The position numbers were made by a program, and so were the translations under genes. From Candidatus Aminicenantota bacterium (GTDB taxonomy: Bacteria > Acidobacteriota > Aminicenantia > Aminicenantales > JAFGAV01): a DNA stretch of 6,586 bases. This document shows, piece by piece, positions 1 to 6,041 of the stretch. Every line of letters begins with the position of its first letter. The first letter of the stretch is position 1. The stretch is taken from contig VGJG01000099.1 of NCBI GenBank assembly GCA_016867615.1, positions 1-6,586 of the forward strand. The letters run 5' to 3'. The notes under the pieces were generated by a model. That model was given only the letters and a program-made list of their open reading frames with translations, had not been told where the DNA came from and did no database searches.

Positions 1-149
1 TTGGTCGCCAGGCCCGTGGAGGCCGCCCTGATGGCCGCCGGGCCTCCCGCCGCGCCCCTCAGGTAGGAAGACTTGGCGTCGTAAGGAATGCCCAGGACGG
101 CGATCCTGTAATCGTCGCTCCGGCGGATGGCCCCACCGAAATCCGTCAT
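1..149 (-). CDS. Agmatinase/arginase-family ureohydrolase, N-terminal fragment (runs off left edge)
   Basis: Only the first 49 codons are in the window. The product begins MTDFGGAIRRSDDYRIAVLG and continues with IPYDAKSSYLRG, then GGPAAIRAAS. The order G-I-P-Y/F-D, then a short S/R-G segment, then G-P-x-A-I-R (residues 20-41) is the typical N-terminus of agmatinase and related ureohydrolases, which use a binuclear manganese centre to release urea from agmatine or similar guanidino compounds in the cytoplasm. The metal-binding His/Asp motifs lie further on and cannot be checked, so agmatinase, guanidinobutyrase or another ureohydrolase are all possible. The start is well supported: AAGGAG (158-163) lies eight bases before the ATG. 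It is 37 bases downstream of the MEMO-like gene on the same strand and probably cotranscribed with it. Confidence 0.82.
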   Translation of the reverse strand, partial: MTDFGGAIRRSDDYRIAVLGIPYDAKSSYLRGAAGGPAAIRAASTGLAT

Positions 150-186
150 GGTCTCTTCTCCTTTGTCCCGACCGGATGCGCTTTGC

Positions 187-1497
187 TCATGTTCCCCTCC
201 CTCCTTCGGCCGCGGGGCTCTCGATGCTCTCCGCGGGATAAAAGGCCAGCGAGGCGAAACTGACGGCCGAGCGGGTGGCCGGCTCGGGCCGCAGGTTATA
301 ATCCAGAAGATTTCCCCTCAAGCCGGCGGCGGACAGGACCTCGAGCAGGCAGGCCAGGGTGGAGAACCCGCAGACGTTGTGCCGGTCACCGGAAGAACGG
401 ACCTCTTCCCAGAACGCTTCCGGATCGACCCTGCGGAGAGAATCGATCAGAATCCGGTCGTGTCTCCGCGTCTCGGCCTCCAGGGCCGCGGAGGGAAGTT
501 CGTGTCCGAATTTCGGTCCTATGTGGGACAGGTCCACGCCGGCCACGACTAAAGTCCCCGGTCCGTCCTGCTCCAGGAATCCCGACAGGACGTTCAGCAC
601 GTTTCCCACGGCGGGGATCTCCGCCGCGCGGCGGCGGCGGGGCAGCTCGTCCTGAAAGGACCCGCACAGGAGGGGGGTCAGGAGGAACTCCGAGCCGAAA
701 AGCCGCTGGAGGAAGAGCAGCTGAAATTCAAGCGAATGCTCGGCCCGGTGGCCGAAATCGTCCCGCGCCGCTGCCGGGCCCGCCGCGTCCCTCAGGCTCC
801 GGACGCGCTCCCGGTCCGTGGAGACGCGCCCGAGAGGGGACTCGAAATCCTTCTCGGTCAAGGAGAAAAATTCCGAGCCCAGGGCATGTCCCGTGCCGAG
901 CAGCAGGACCCGCCGGGGAGCGGGAAGACCGCGGAGCGCTCCGTACGCCCTGGCGTAAGCCCGGCGGCCCGAATCGAGGTCGATGTGGGGCGCCACCAGC
1001 GCCCTGGCCATACTCGGGGGCTCACGCCGGGGAACGTCCTCCCCGGATTCCAGGATGCCGTCGATGTGTTCTTCGAGCTCTCTCCGGTCCCCGGGATAAG
1101 CCCGCCCGGCAAGACAGGCCGGCCTGACTTTCAGCCCGGAGTAATCCTCGATCAACCGCCTCCTCTTTTCCTCGATCCGTGGACTTTCCAGGATGCCGGC
1201 CTCCTCGAGCTCGGACACCAGCCCCGCGACTTCCTCGGCCGGGACGAAAACCCCGTTCCCCAGGCGCACGAGAGCGACCTGGAGGTCGCTCAGGCTGCGC
1301 CGCCCGTCGATCAGGGAGAGCAGGGTCAAGCCCAAGCCCTGGACGAGGATCGGTCCGGGCGACAGCTCCAAGGGGTCGCGGATCAGGAGCCCCCGCCTGC
1401 CCCGGTGGGTGACGGGGACATACTCCAGGTCCGTCCGCAATCGCGGGACCCCGGATGCCGCTTGCACGGACTTTGCATCGGACATGCTGCCGGTCAC
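187..1497 (-). CDS. MEMO1/AmmeMemoRadiSam system protein B family, with N-terminal PqqD-like extension
   Basis: This 436-residue protein has two parts. Residues about 165-420 match the MEMO1-like family: APHIDLDSG (H171), LGTGHALGS (H204), HRAEHSLEFQL (H254, E257), VAGVDLSHIG (D322, H325) and NVCGFST (C376). These correspond to the conserved His/Asp/Cys pocket of human MEMO1, which is related to non-haem-iron LigB dioxygenases. The bacterial members are called AmmeMemoRadiSam protein B because they co-occur with an AMMECR1 domain and a radical SAM protein; their reaction is unsettled. Residues about 20-105 form a separate small domain, with SLIDGRRSLSDL followed by a helix and VSELEEAGILES, like PqqD-type or winged-helix domains. 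The family core is under 300 residues, so this is a fusion or extension. The GTG start at 1497 has AGAAGG (1505-1510) seven bases upstream; an in-frame ATG at 1485 would shorten it by four residues. No AMMECR1 or radical SAM gene is visible here. Confidence 0.85.
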   Translation of the reverse strand: MTGSMSDAKSVQAASGVPRLRTDLEYVPVTHRGRRGLLIRDPLELSPGPILVQGLGLTLLSLIDGRRSLSDLQVALVRLGNGVFVPAEEVAGLVSELEEAGILESPRIEEKRRRLIEDYSGLKVRPACLAGRAYPGDRRELEEHIDGILESGEDVPRREPPSMARALVAPHIDLDSGRRAYARAYGALRGLPAPRRVLLLGTGHALGSEFFSLTEKDFESPLGRVSTDRERVRSLRDAAGPAAARDDFGHRAEHSLEFQLLFLQRLFGSEFLLTPLLCGSFQDELPRRRRAAEIPAVGNVLNVLSGFLEQDGPGTLVVAGVDLSHIGPKFGHELPSAALEAETRRHDRILIDSLRRVDPEAFWEEVRSSGDRHNVCGFSTLACLLEVLSAAGLRGNLLDYNLRPEPATRSAVSFASLAFYPAESIESPAAEGGRGT

Positions 1498-1510
1498 ACC
1501 TCGACCTTCT

Positions 1511-1537
1511 TTTATAATGAACCGGGGACTTTTTCAA
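1511..1537 (-). promoter_or_regulatory. Candidate leftward promoter for the MEMO-like/agmatinase unit
   Basis: On the minus strand TTGAAA (1532-1537) is followed after 15 bases by TATAAA (1511-1516). Both hexamers are close to the sigma-70 consensus, but the spacer is short. Transcription would begin only about seven bases before the GTG start, leaving an almost absent leader that cuts into the ribosome-binding site. This is a weak call; it would favour the internal ATG at 1485 if correct. Confidence 0.25.
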
Positions 1538-1590
1538 TCCATGCCCCTGCTTCCATGTTGACCGGCGGGCGGGGGCCGTCCCGGCCGTTA

Positions 1591-1620
1591 TTGACTTCCC
1601 TTTCAAGCCCGGGCTATGTT
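1591..1620 (+). promoter_or_regulatory. Probable sigma-70-type promoter for the NeuB-like gene
   Basis: TTGACT (1591-1596, five of six consensus bases) is followed after 18 bases by TATGTT (1615-1620, four of six), running into the AT-rich ATAAATACTG. The predicted transcript start near 1627 gives a leader of about 47 bases that includes the GGAGGT ribosome-binding site. The element stands out in otherwise very GC-rich DNA and is correctly placed, but no expression evidence is available. Confidence 0.45.
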
Positions 1621-1659
1621 ATAAATACTGCTTTTCTTGGGGATTCATGGCCCCCGAAT

Positions 1660-1665
1660 GGAGGT
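1660..1665 (+). promoter_or_regulatory. Strong ribosome-binding site that fixes the NeuB-like start
   Basis: GGAGGT sits eight bases before the ATG at 1674. A longer reading from the in-frame ATG at 1647 would place this Shine-Dalgarno sequence inside the coding region and add nine residues (MAPEWRSGQ) with no resemblance to the family, so the 1674 start is preferred. Confidence 0.85.
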
Positions 1666-1673
1666 CAGGGCAA

Positions 1674-3194
1674 ATGAAGGAAGACGTGTTCGATAAGCTG
1701 TTCGTCCTGGACATGGCCAACAACCACCAGGGAAGCCTGGAGCACGGGCTGAACATCATCCGGGCCGTGGGCGAGAAGGTGCGCGTCCAGGGCGTCAAGG
1801 CCGCTCTGAAATTCCAATACCGAGACCTGGAAACGTTCATTCACCCCGATTTCCGGGAGAGCGCCGTCTACAAGCACATCCCCCGTTTCCTCGGCACGCG
1901 TCTCAGCGGCGAGGACTTCCAGGTCCTGGCCCGGGAGGTCCGGGCCCGGGGCATGATCACCATGTGCACACCCTTCGACGAACCCTCCGTGGATCTCATC
2001 CTGGAGCACGGTCTGGAGATCATCAAGATCGCGAGCTGTTCCGCCCAGGACTGGCCGCTCCTGGAAAAGATCGCCTCCTCGGGGAAGCCCGTCATCTGCT
2101 CCACGGGGGGTCTCGTCACCCGCGAGCTCGACAACCTGGTCTCCTTCTTCGGGCACCGCAACATCCCCTTCGCCCTGATGCACTGCGTGTCCGTCTACCC
2201 CACGCCCCTCAAGGACATGTCCCTGGACCGGATCGACTTCCTCCGGACCCGCTACCCCTTCCTGAAGATCGGGTTCTCGACGCACGAGGAGCCGGACAAC
2301 CTGGAAGTGGTCAAGATGGCCGTGGCCAAGAAGGCGGTCATCCTGGAGAGGCATGTGGGACTCGAGACCGAGGCGGTCAAGCTCAACGCCTACTCCTCCC
2401 GCCCCGAACAGCTGGAGAAGTGGTTCGAAGCGGCCAAGACGGCCTACGTCGCCTGCGATTTCGTCAAGGATGAGGTCCTGCCCGAGGAGCGCGCGGCCCT
2501 CGATTCCCTGAAACGGGGCGTCTACGCCCGGCGGGAGTTGAAGAAGGGGCAGCCCATCGCCCGGGAGGACATCTTCTTCGCCATGCCCCTGCAGCCGGGA
2601 CAGATGGAAAGCGGCAAGTACAAGGAGGGGCTTCTTTCCTACCGCAAGGCCCCCCGACACACGGTCTTTCTCGCCGACCGCGATTACAAGCCCAACGAAC
2701 CCCTCCGGGACCGGGAAATGACGGACGTCTCGGCCGTCGTCTTCGAGCTCATCCACGACGTCAAGGGATTGCTCTTCGAATCGCGGGTGGCCATCGGCCC
2801 CGAGTTCAAGGTCGAGCTGTCGCACCACTACGGCATCGAGAAGATCCGCGATGTGGGGGCGGTCATCATCGACGTCGTCAACCGCGAGTACTGCAAGAAG
2901 CTCCTCATCCAGGTGCCCGGCCAGTTCCACCCCGAGCACTACCACAAGAAGAAGGAAGAAACCTTCCAGGTGCTCTACGGGGAGCTGATCATCCATTACA
3001 ACGGCCGGGAGAAGATCCTTCAGGCCGGAGACCAGATCCTCGTCGAACGGGGCGCGCGGCACGATTTCTCCACCCGGACGGGCGTCGTCGTGGAGGAGAT
3101 CTCCACCACCCACGTCCGGGACGACTCCTATTATCTCGACGACAAGGTGGCCTTGGACCCGGCGGCCAGAAAAACGAAGTTCGAGCTGTGGTAG
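1674..3194 (+). CDS. NeuB-family synthase with SAF domain and C-terminal cupin
   Basis: This 506-residue protein has three parts. Residues 1-265 are a NeuB-type TIM barrel, the family that condenses phosphoenolpyruvate with an N-acetyl-sugar to make sialic, legionaminic or pseudaminic acid. Seen here are NNHQG (16-20), LKFQ with K46, LEIIKIAS (114-121), SVYPTPLKDMSLDRI (173-187), IGFSTHE with H204 and LERHVGL with H227; the two histidines match the metal ligands of NeuB. Residues about 275-345 resemble the SAF (antifreeze-like) domain that caps the active site in NeuB. Residues about 400-480 are a cupin: G-x5-HYH-x4-E-x6-G (416-436) fits cupin motif 1, with H422, H424, E429 and H463 as likely metal ligands. 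Canonical NeuB is about 340-350 residues, so the cupin is an addition. The usual segment with GPDH after the second metal histidine is replaced by ETEAVKLNAYSSRPEQL, so the substrate may not be a classical nonulosonate precursor. It heads the rightward locus. Confidence 0.85.
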   Translation: MKEDVFDKLFVLDMANNHQGSLEHGLNIIRAVGEKVRVQGVKAALKFQYRDLETFIHPDFRESAVYKHIPRFLGTRLSGEDFQVLAREVRARGMITMCTPFDEPSVDLILEHGLEIIKIASCSAQDWPLLEKIASSGKPVICSTGGLVTRELDNLVSFFGHRNIPFALMHCVSVYPTPLKDMSLDRIDFLRTRYPFLKIGFSTHEEPDNLEVVKMAVAKKAVILERHVGLETEAVKLNAYSSRPEQLEKWFEAAKTAYVACDFVKDEVLPEERAALDSLKRGVYARRELKKGQPIAREDIFFAMPLQPGQMESGKYKEGLLSYRKAPRHTVFLADRDYKPNEPLRDREMTDVSAVVFELIHDVKGLLFESRVAIGPEFKVELSHHYGIEKIRDVGAVIIDVVNREYCKKLLIQVPGQFHPEHYHKKKEETFQVLYGELIIHYNGREKILQAGDQILVERGARHDFSTRTGVVVEEISTTHVRDDSYYLDDKVALDPAARKTKFELW

Positions 3195-3267
3195 AGTTCC
3201 GCGGGGTCTTGCCCGCCCGACAGAGGGCGCGCCGCCGGCCCTGAACCCAGCGGCGGTTGAAAAAAGC
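3195..3267 (+). other. 73-base gap with two GC-rich inverted repeats before the first SDR gene
   Basis: Two perfect short stems can be drawn: CGCCC/GGGCG (3214-3218 with 3225-3229, loop GACAGA) and CCGCCG/CGGCGG (3232-3237 with 3251-3256, 13-base loop). Neither is followed by a T-run, so this is not an intrinsic terminator. The second stem's right arm contains the only ribosome-binding-like stretch (GGCGG) before the ATG at 3268, so pairing could dampen translation. In DNA this GC-rich such stems also arise by chance. Confidence 0.3.
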
Positions 3268-4269
3268 ATGGAAAGAGTATTCGTCACCGGGGCCAACGGT
3301 TTCATCGGCTCCCACCTCTGCCGGGACCTGCTGCAGAGGGGATACCGGGTCACCGGACTGGTCCGGCCGACCTCGGACCTGCACTTCCTCGAAGGCCTGG
3401 ACGTCCCCCTCGTCATCGGGGACCTGAACGACCCGGAGGGCATCGACATCCCCGCCGACACGGAGGCCGTCATCCACTCGGCGTCCGTCGTCTCCGACCT
3501 GGCCGACGAGCGGGAGTGCGAAAGCCGGATCTTCGACCTGGCCGTCAACCTCGTGGAGCGTCTGCGGCGGGTGGGCTGCCGCCCGAAGCGTTTCCTCTAC
3601 ATCTCTACGGCCCTGACCCTGGGGTTCGGAGGGCTGGACATCTCCGAGGACCGGCCGGGAAAGCCCCTGCCCTTCATGCCCTATGCCAGGGTCAAAATCA
3701 AAACCGAGGAATACCTTAAAAACCTCCATCGGAAGGAAGGGCTGCCGGTCGTCATCCTTAGGCCGGCCGACGTCTTCGGGCCCAGGGACCGGACATCCTG
3801 CGCCCTCATTCTCGACGGCTGCCGGCGGGGCGTGCCGATGATCGTCAGCCACGGCAACTGGTACTTTCCTTTCTGCTACATAGACAACCTGTGCCAGGCG
3901 GTGCACGCAGCGCTGGCCACTCCCGGGATCGAGGGCCGGACCTACACCGTGACCAACGGGCAGCTCATCACCTGGCGGCAGTTCTATGCCGAAATCTACT
4001 CCCATCTCAACCGCCGTCAGCGCGTTTTTCTGCCCGTGTGGCTGGTCATGGCCCTGGCCTCTCTGCAGGAGGGCTTCCATACCGTGTTCCCCCGCTTCAG
4101 GCCTTCCCTGAGCCGCTACCGCATCATGCGGGCCACGAACCATACGACCTACGACATCTCGGCAACGGTCAAAGACCTCGGTTACCGCCCCGACCAGGAC
4201 GCCCGTCGTCAGATCAAGTCCATCGTCGATTGGTACCTCGAAGAGAGGAAGAATGGACATCTCCCCTAG
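3268..4269 (+). CDS. NAD(P)-dependent epimerase/dehydratase (extended SDR)
   Basis: This 333-residue protein is a full-length extended short-chain dehydrogenase/reductase. TGANGFIG (7-14) is the dinucleotide-binding loop after the first beta strand; GDLND (51-55) and AVIHSAS (67-73) follow the usual Rossmann order; YISTA (111-115) supplies the catalytic Ser/Thr; and YARVK (Y139, K143) is the YxxxK pair. LRPADVFGPRDR (164-175) is the usual substrate-domain entry. The C-terminal pattern, with an LP-plus-hydrophobic stretch (255-268) and then DISATVKDLGYRP (296-308), resembles 3-beta-HSD-like and sugar-nucleotide epimerase-like SDRs. The exact substrate cannot be read. The start has only a weak GGCGG ribosome-binding site, but the nucleotide-binding motif begins six residues in, so little more could be trimmed. 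Its last 17 bases overlap the next gene. Confidence 0.85.
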   Translation: MERVFVTGANGFIGSHLCRDLLQRGYRVTGLVRPTSDLHFLEGLDVPLVIGDLNDPEGIDIPADTEAVIHSASVVSDLADERECESRIFDLAVNLVERLRRVGCRPKRFLYISTALTLGFGGLDISEDRPGKPLPFMPYARVKIKTEEYLKNLHRKEGLPVVILRPADVFGPRDRTSCALILDGCRRGVPMIVSHGNWYFPFCYIDNLCQAVHAALATPGIEGRTYTVTNGQLITWRQFYAEIYSHLNRRQRVFLPVWLVMALASLQEGFHTVFPRFRPSLSRYRIMRATNHTTYDISATVKDLGYRPDQDARRQIKSIVDWYLEERKNGHLP

Positions 4270-4936
4270 GCTGACGGTCCTCTACCCCTACCTGGCCCTG
4301 GCCTTCGGCCTGCTGGCGTCCGTTCTGAGCCTCGGGAGCTGGAGGAAGAGGGTCGAGGAACACCGGGCGGCGATGCTCTATTTTCTGTCCTTCTTCCTGC
4401 TTCTCCTGGCCCTGCCCGTGCTCATCACCGCGCTCCTGGGCGCTCAGCCCTGGGATTTCCTCCGGAGCGTCGGCCTGAGGGCGGGAAACATCCGGCTCGG
4501 TCTCCTTCTTACGGCCGCCGCGGCCCCCCTGGCCGCGCTGAGCACGCTCGTCTCGCGGCGCGACCCGGCCATGATGCGCCATTATCCCTTTTCCAAGGCC
4601 GCCTGCCTGGGGGGGCGGAAAAGGGCGGCCTATGAAGCCGCCTATCTGGTCCTGTACTATCTTCCCTGGGAGTTCGTTTTCCGGGGCCTTCTGTTCTTCC
4701 CGCTCGTCGGCGTCCTGGGGCTTTTGCCGGCCCTGGCCGTTCAGACCATGCTTTCCACGGTGTATCACCTCGGCCACCCCGACATGGAGGTCCTGGCGGC
4801 GCTGGGCATGGGGTTTGTCTTCGGCCTGATCGCCTTTCACACCCAATCGGTCTTCTACGCCGCGGCCATTCACGGCTTGACGGGCGTGCTGACCGACGCG
4901 GCGATCTGCCGCCGGAGTCGCCCGACGGCCCCATGA
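4253..4936 (+). CDS. CPBP/Abi-type intramembrane protease-like membrane protein with altered motifs
   Basis: This 227-residue protein is very hydrophobic, with likely membrane segments at about 8-28, 40-63, 81-100, 128-150, 152-170, 180-196 and 198-214. The C-terminal half follows the CPBP (Abi/Rce1-like) pattern: WEFVFRG (139-145) in place of EExxxR, YHLGH (171-175) as the F/Y-xxx-H motif, and an IHGLTG segment with H207 as the third motif. The first Glu of motif 1 is Trp here, with E140 and R144 kept, and the residue four after H207 is Gly where Rce1 has Asn. CPBP proteins include CAAX prenyl proteases, bacteriocin-immunity proteins and membrane proteins of unknown activity; with these changes proteolysis is uncertain. 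The start at 4253 has AGAGG four bases upstream and lies inside the end of the preceding SDR gene. Its stop overlaps the next start as ATGA, so it is probably coupled to both SDR genes. Confidence 0.72.
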   Translation: MDISPRLTVLYPYLALAFGLLASVLSLGSWRKRVEEHRAAMLYFLSFFLLLLALPVLITALLGAQPWDFLRSVGLRAGNIRLGLLLTAAAAPLAALSTLVSRRDPAMMRHYPFSKAACLGGRKRAAYEAAYLVLYYLPWEFVFRGLLFFPLVGVLGLLPALAVQTMLSTVYHLGHPDMEVLAALGMGFVFGLIAFHTQSVFYAAAIHGLTGVLTDAAICRRSRPTAP

Positions 4937-5946
4937 ACCTCCTGGTCACGGGCGCCACGGGTTTTGTGGGCTCCGTGCTCGTCCCGCGGCTCCTCGGGCG
5001 CCCGGACGTCGGGGAGATCGCCGCTCTCGTGCCGGAAGGCGAGCGGCTGCCGGCCGCCCTGCGCCGCGGGCCGGTCCGTATCCTCAGGGGCGACATCCGT
5101 GACCGGGGGACCGTTAGGGACGCCTGCCGAGGCCGGAGCCATGTCATCCATATGGCGGCCTGCATCTCCTACCGCCGGCGGGACCGCGGCCTCCTCCTCG
5201 ACGTCAACGTCGGCGGCACGGCCAATGTGGTCGACGGCTGCCTCGCCGCCGGAGCCGGGCGTCTCGTCCATATCTCGAGCGTGGGGGCCGTCGGGTTCCA
5301 TCCCGACGGCCGGTCGGCCGACGAGGAGACTCCCTTCAATTGGCCCGAAGATTTCGGCTACATGACTTCCAAACACCGGGGCCAGAGGGTCGTGGAGGAG
5401 GCGGTCCGGAGCCGGGACCTACCGGCCGTCATCCTCAGCCCCGCGTCCATCATGGGTCCCGGGGACCCCGACCCGCACACCCCGCACAACCGCCTGTACA
5501 GGATGGCCTGCCGGGGCGCTCTCCTCGGCTCGTTCGCCGGGGGGCTGTCCGTGGTCGATGTCCGGGACCTGGTCGCCCTTATCGTCCGCGCCCTCGGGGC
5601 CGGGCGCGTCGGAGAGAAATACCTCGTCGCGGGGGCCAACGTCGAATACGCCGACGTCGTGCGGGCGCTGGGCCGCGCCGCGGGCCGGAGAGCGATCCCG
5701 CTGAAGATCCCCGCTCCGTTGCTGATTTCGGCCGGGACGATCCTCGAGGGGGCGGCCGGCCTGGCGGGCGGCCGCCCCCTTCTCACCCGGTCTTACGGAA
5801 GGCTGAGCGGCTGGCGCGTCTATCACTCCAACGAGAAAAGCCGGAGGGAATTCGCCCATACTTATATCGACTTCGAGACCACCGTGCGCGACGGCCTCGA
5901 TTTTTACCGCCGCACCTTGCTATCGGCGGGACACAGCACCCATTGA
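4933..5946 (+). CDS. NAD(P)-dependent epimerase/dehydratase, HpnA/dihydroflavonol-reductase-like
   Basis: This 337-residue extended SDR has TGATGFVG (6-13) for dinucleotide binding, GDIRD (53-57), VIHMAA (71-76), NVGGTANVVDGCLAAG (92-107), HISSVGAVG (113-121) with the catalytic Ser, and YMTSK (Y143, K147). After the active site come LSPASIMGPGDPDPHTPHNR (168-187), GGLSVVDVRDL (203-213) and GRVGEKYLVAGAN (224-236). This order closely follows hopanoid-associated sugar epimerase (HpnA) and dihydroflavonol-4-reductase relatives. Hopanoid synthesis itself is not implied, because no squalene or hopene gene is present. It probably acts on a nucleotide- or lipid-linked sugar or another hydroxy/keto compound. 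There is no good ribosome-binding site; the four-base ATGA overlap with the membrane-protein gene suggests translational coupling. It shares the overall fold with the SDR at 3268 but clearly differs in sequence, so it is not a recent duplicate. Confidence 0.85.
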   Translation: MNLLVTGATGFVGSVLVPRLLGRPDVGEIAALVPEGERLPAALRRGPVRILRGDIRDRGTVRDACRGRSHVIHMAACISYRRRDRGLLLDVNVGGTANVVDGCLAAGAGRLVHISSVGAVGFHPDGRSADEETPFNWPEDFGYMTSKHRGQRVVEEAVRSRDLPAVILSPASIMGPGDPDPHTPHNRLYRMACRGALLGSFAGGLSVVDVRDLVALIVRALGAGRVGEKYLVAGANVEYADVVRALGRAAGRRAIPLKIPAPLLISAGTILEGAAGLAGGRPLLTRSYGRLSGWRVYHSNEKSRREFAHTYIDFETTVRDGLDFYRRTLLSAGHSTH

Positions 5947-5966
5947 CTTCATGTGGCAGGGGAAAT

Positions 5967-5995
5967 TTGACAAAATAAAGGCGTTTTTTTAATAT
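5967..5995 (+). promoter_or_regulatory. Near-consensus sigma-70-type promoter before the last gene
   Basis: TTGACA (5967-5972, perfect) is followed after exactly 17 bases by TAATAT (5990-5995, four of six), in an AT-rich island at 5961-5999 within GC-rich DNA. Transcription would begin near 6002. The in-frame ATG at 5994 overlaps the -10 element and so would lie outside this transcript, which argues for the ATG at 6042 as the start. A small perfect hairpin, CGCCT-GGA-AGGCG (6000-6012), lies at the predicted 5' end of the transcript. Confidence 0.5.
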
Positions 5996-6041
5996 GAATC
6001 GCCTGGAAGGCGCAACGAGACACCCGCAGCCCCGTAAACCC

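Larger units (their letters stand above)
1498..1673. other. Divergent intergenic region
   Basis: This stretch separates the leftward MEMO-like/agmatinase unit from the rightward glycan locus. It has two AT-richer patches (about 1506-1540 and 1587-1635) separated by very GC-rich sequence. A short perfect inverted repeat, GGCCG-TCC-CGGCC (1574-1586), lies just before the rightward -35 element. I see no convincing small gene and no terminator. Confidence 0.6.

Noticed and set aside
187..1497. RiPP (peptide natural product) cluster suggested by the PqqD-like domain
   Set aside because: No precursor peptide, radical SAM maturase or cyclase is seen in the window, and the domain is fused to a MEMO-family protein instead.
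1647..1673. Upstream ATG as the start of the NeuB-like gene
   Set aside because: The GGAGGT ribosome-binding site at 1660-1665 points to 1674, and the nine extra residues do not look like the family.
736..1677. A 313-codon open frame on the plus strand
   Set aside because: It is antisense to the MEMO-like gene, rich in Pro/Arg/Gly/Gln, has no motif, and would run over the divergent promoter region.
1674..3194. Naming the gene neuB and the locus sialic acid biosynthesis
   Set aside because: The substrate loop differs from canonical NeuB and no CMP-sialate synthetase or NeuC is present, so only family-level assignment is justified.
1665..3548. A 627-codon open frame on the minus strand
   Set aside because: It lies antisense to the NeuB-like gene and the first SDR. 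Its product is dominated by low-complexity Asp/Glu/Gly/Leu/Val runs and has no recognisable family motif, as expected for the shadow of a high-GC coding strand.
2989..4260. A 423-codon open frame on the minus strand
   Set aside because: It is antisense to the first SDR, whose nucleotide-binding and catalytic motifs are intact; no domain pattern is visible in the antisense product.
4933..5946. Hopanoid biosynthesis gene hpnA
   Set aside because: Similarity is only at the level of extended SDR motifs and no hopanoid gene lies nearby.
5981..5993. T-run as an intrinsic terminator after the second SDR
   Set aside because: No GC-rich hairpin precedes the T-run; it fits better as the spacer of a promoter.
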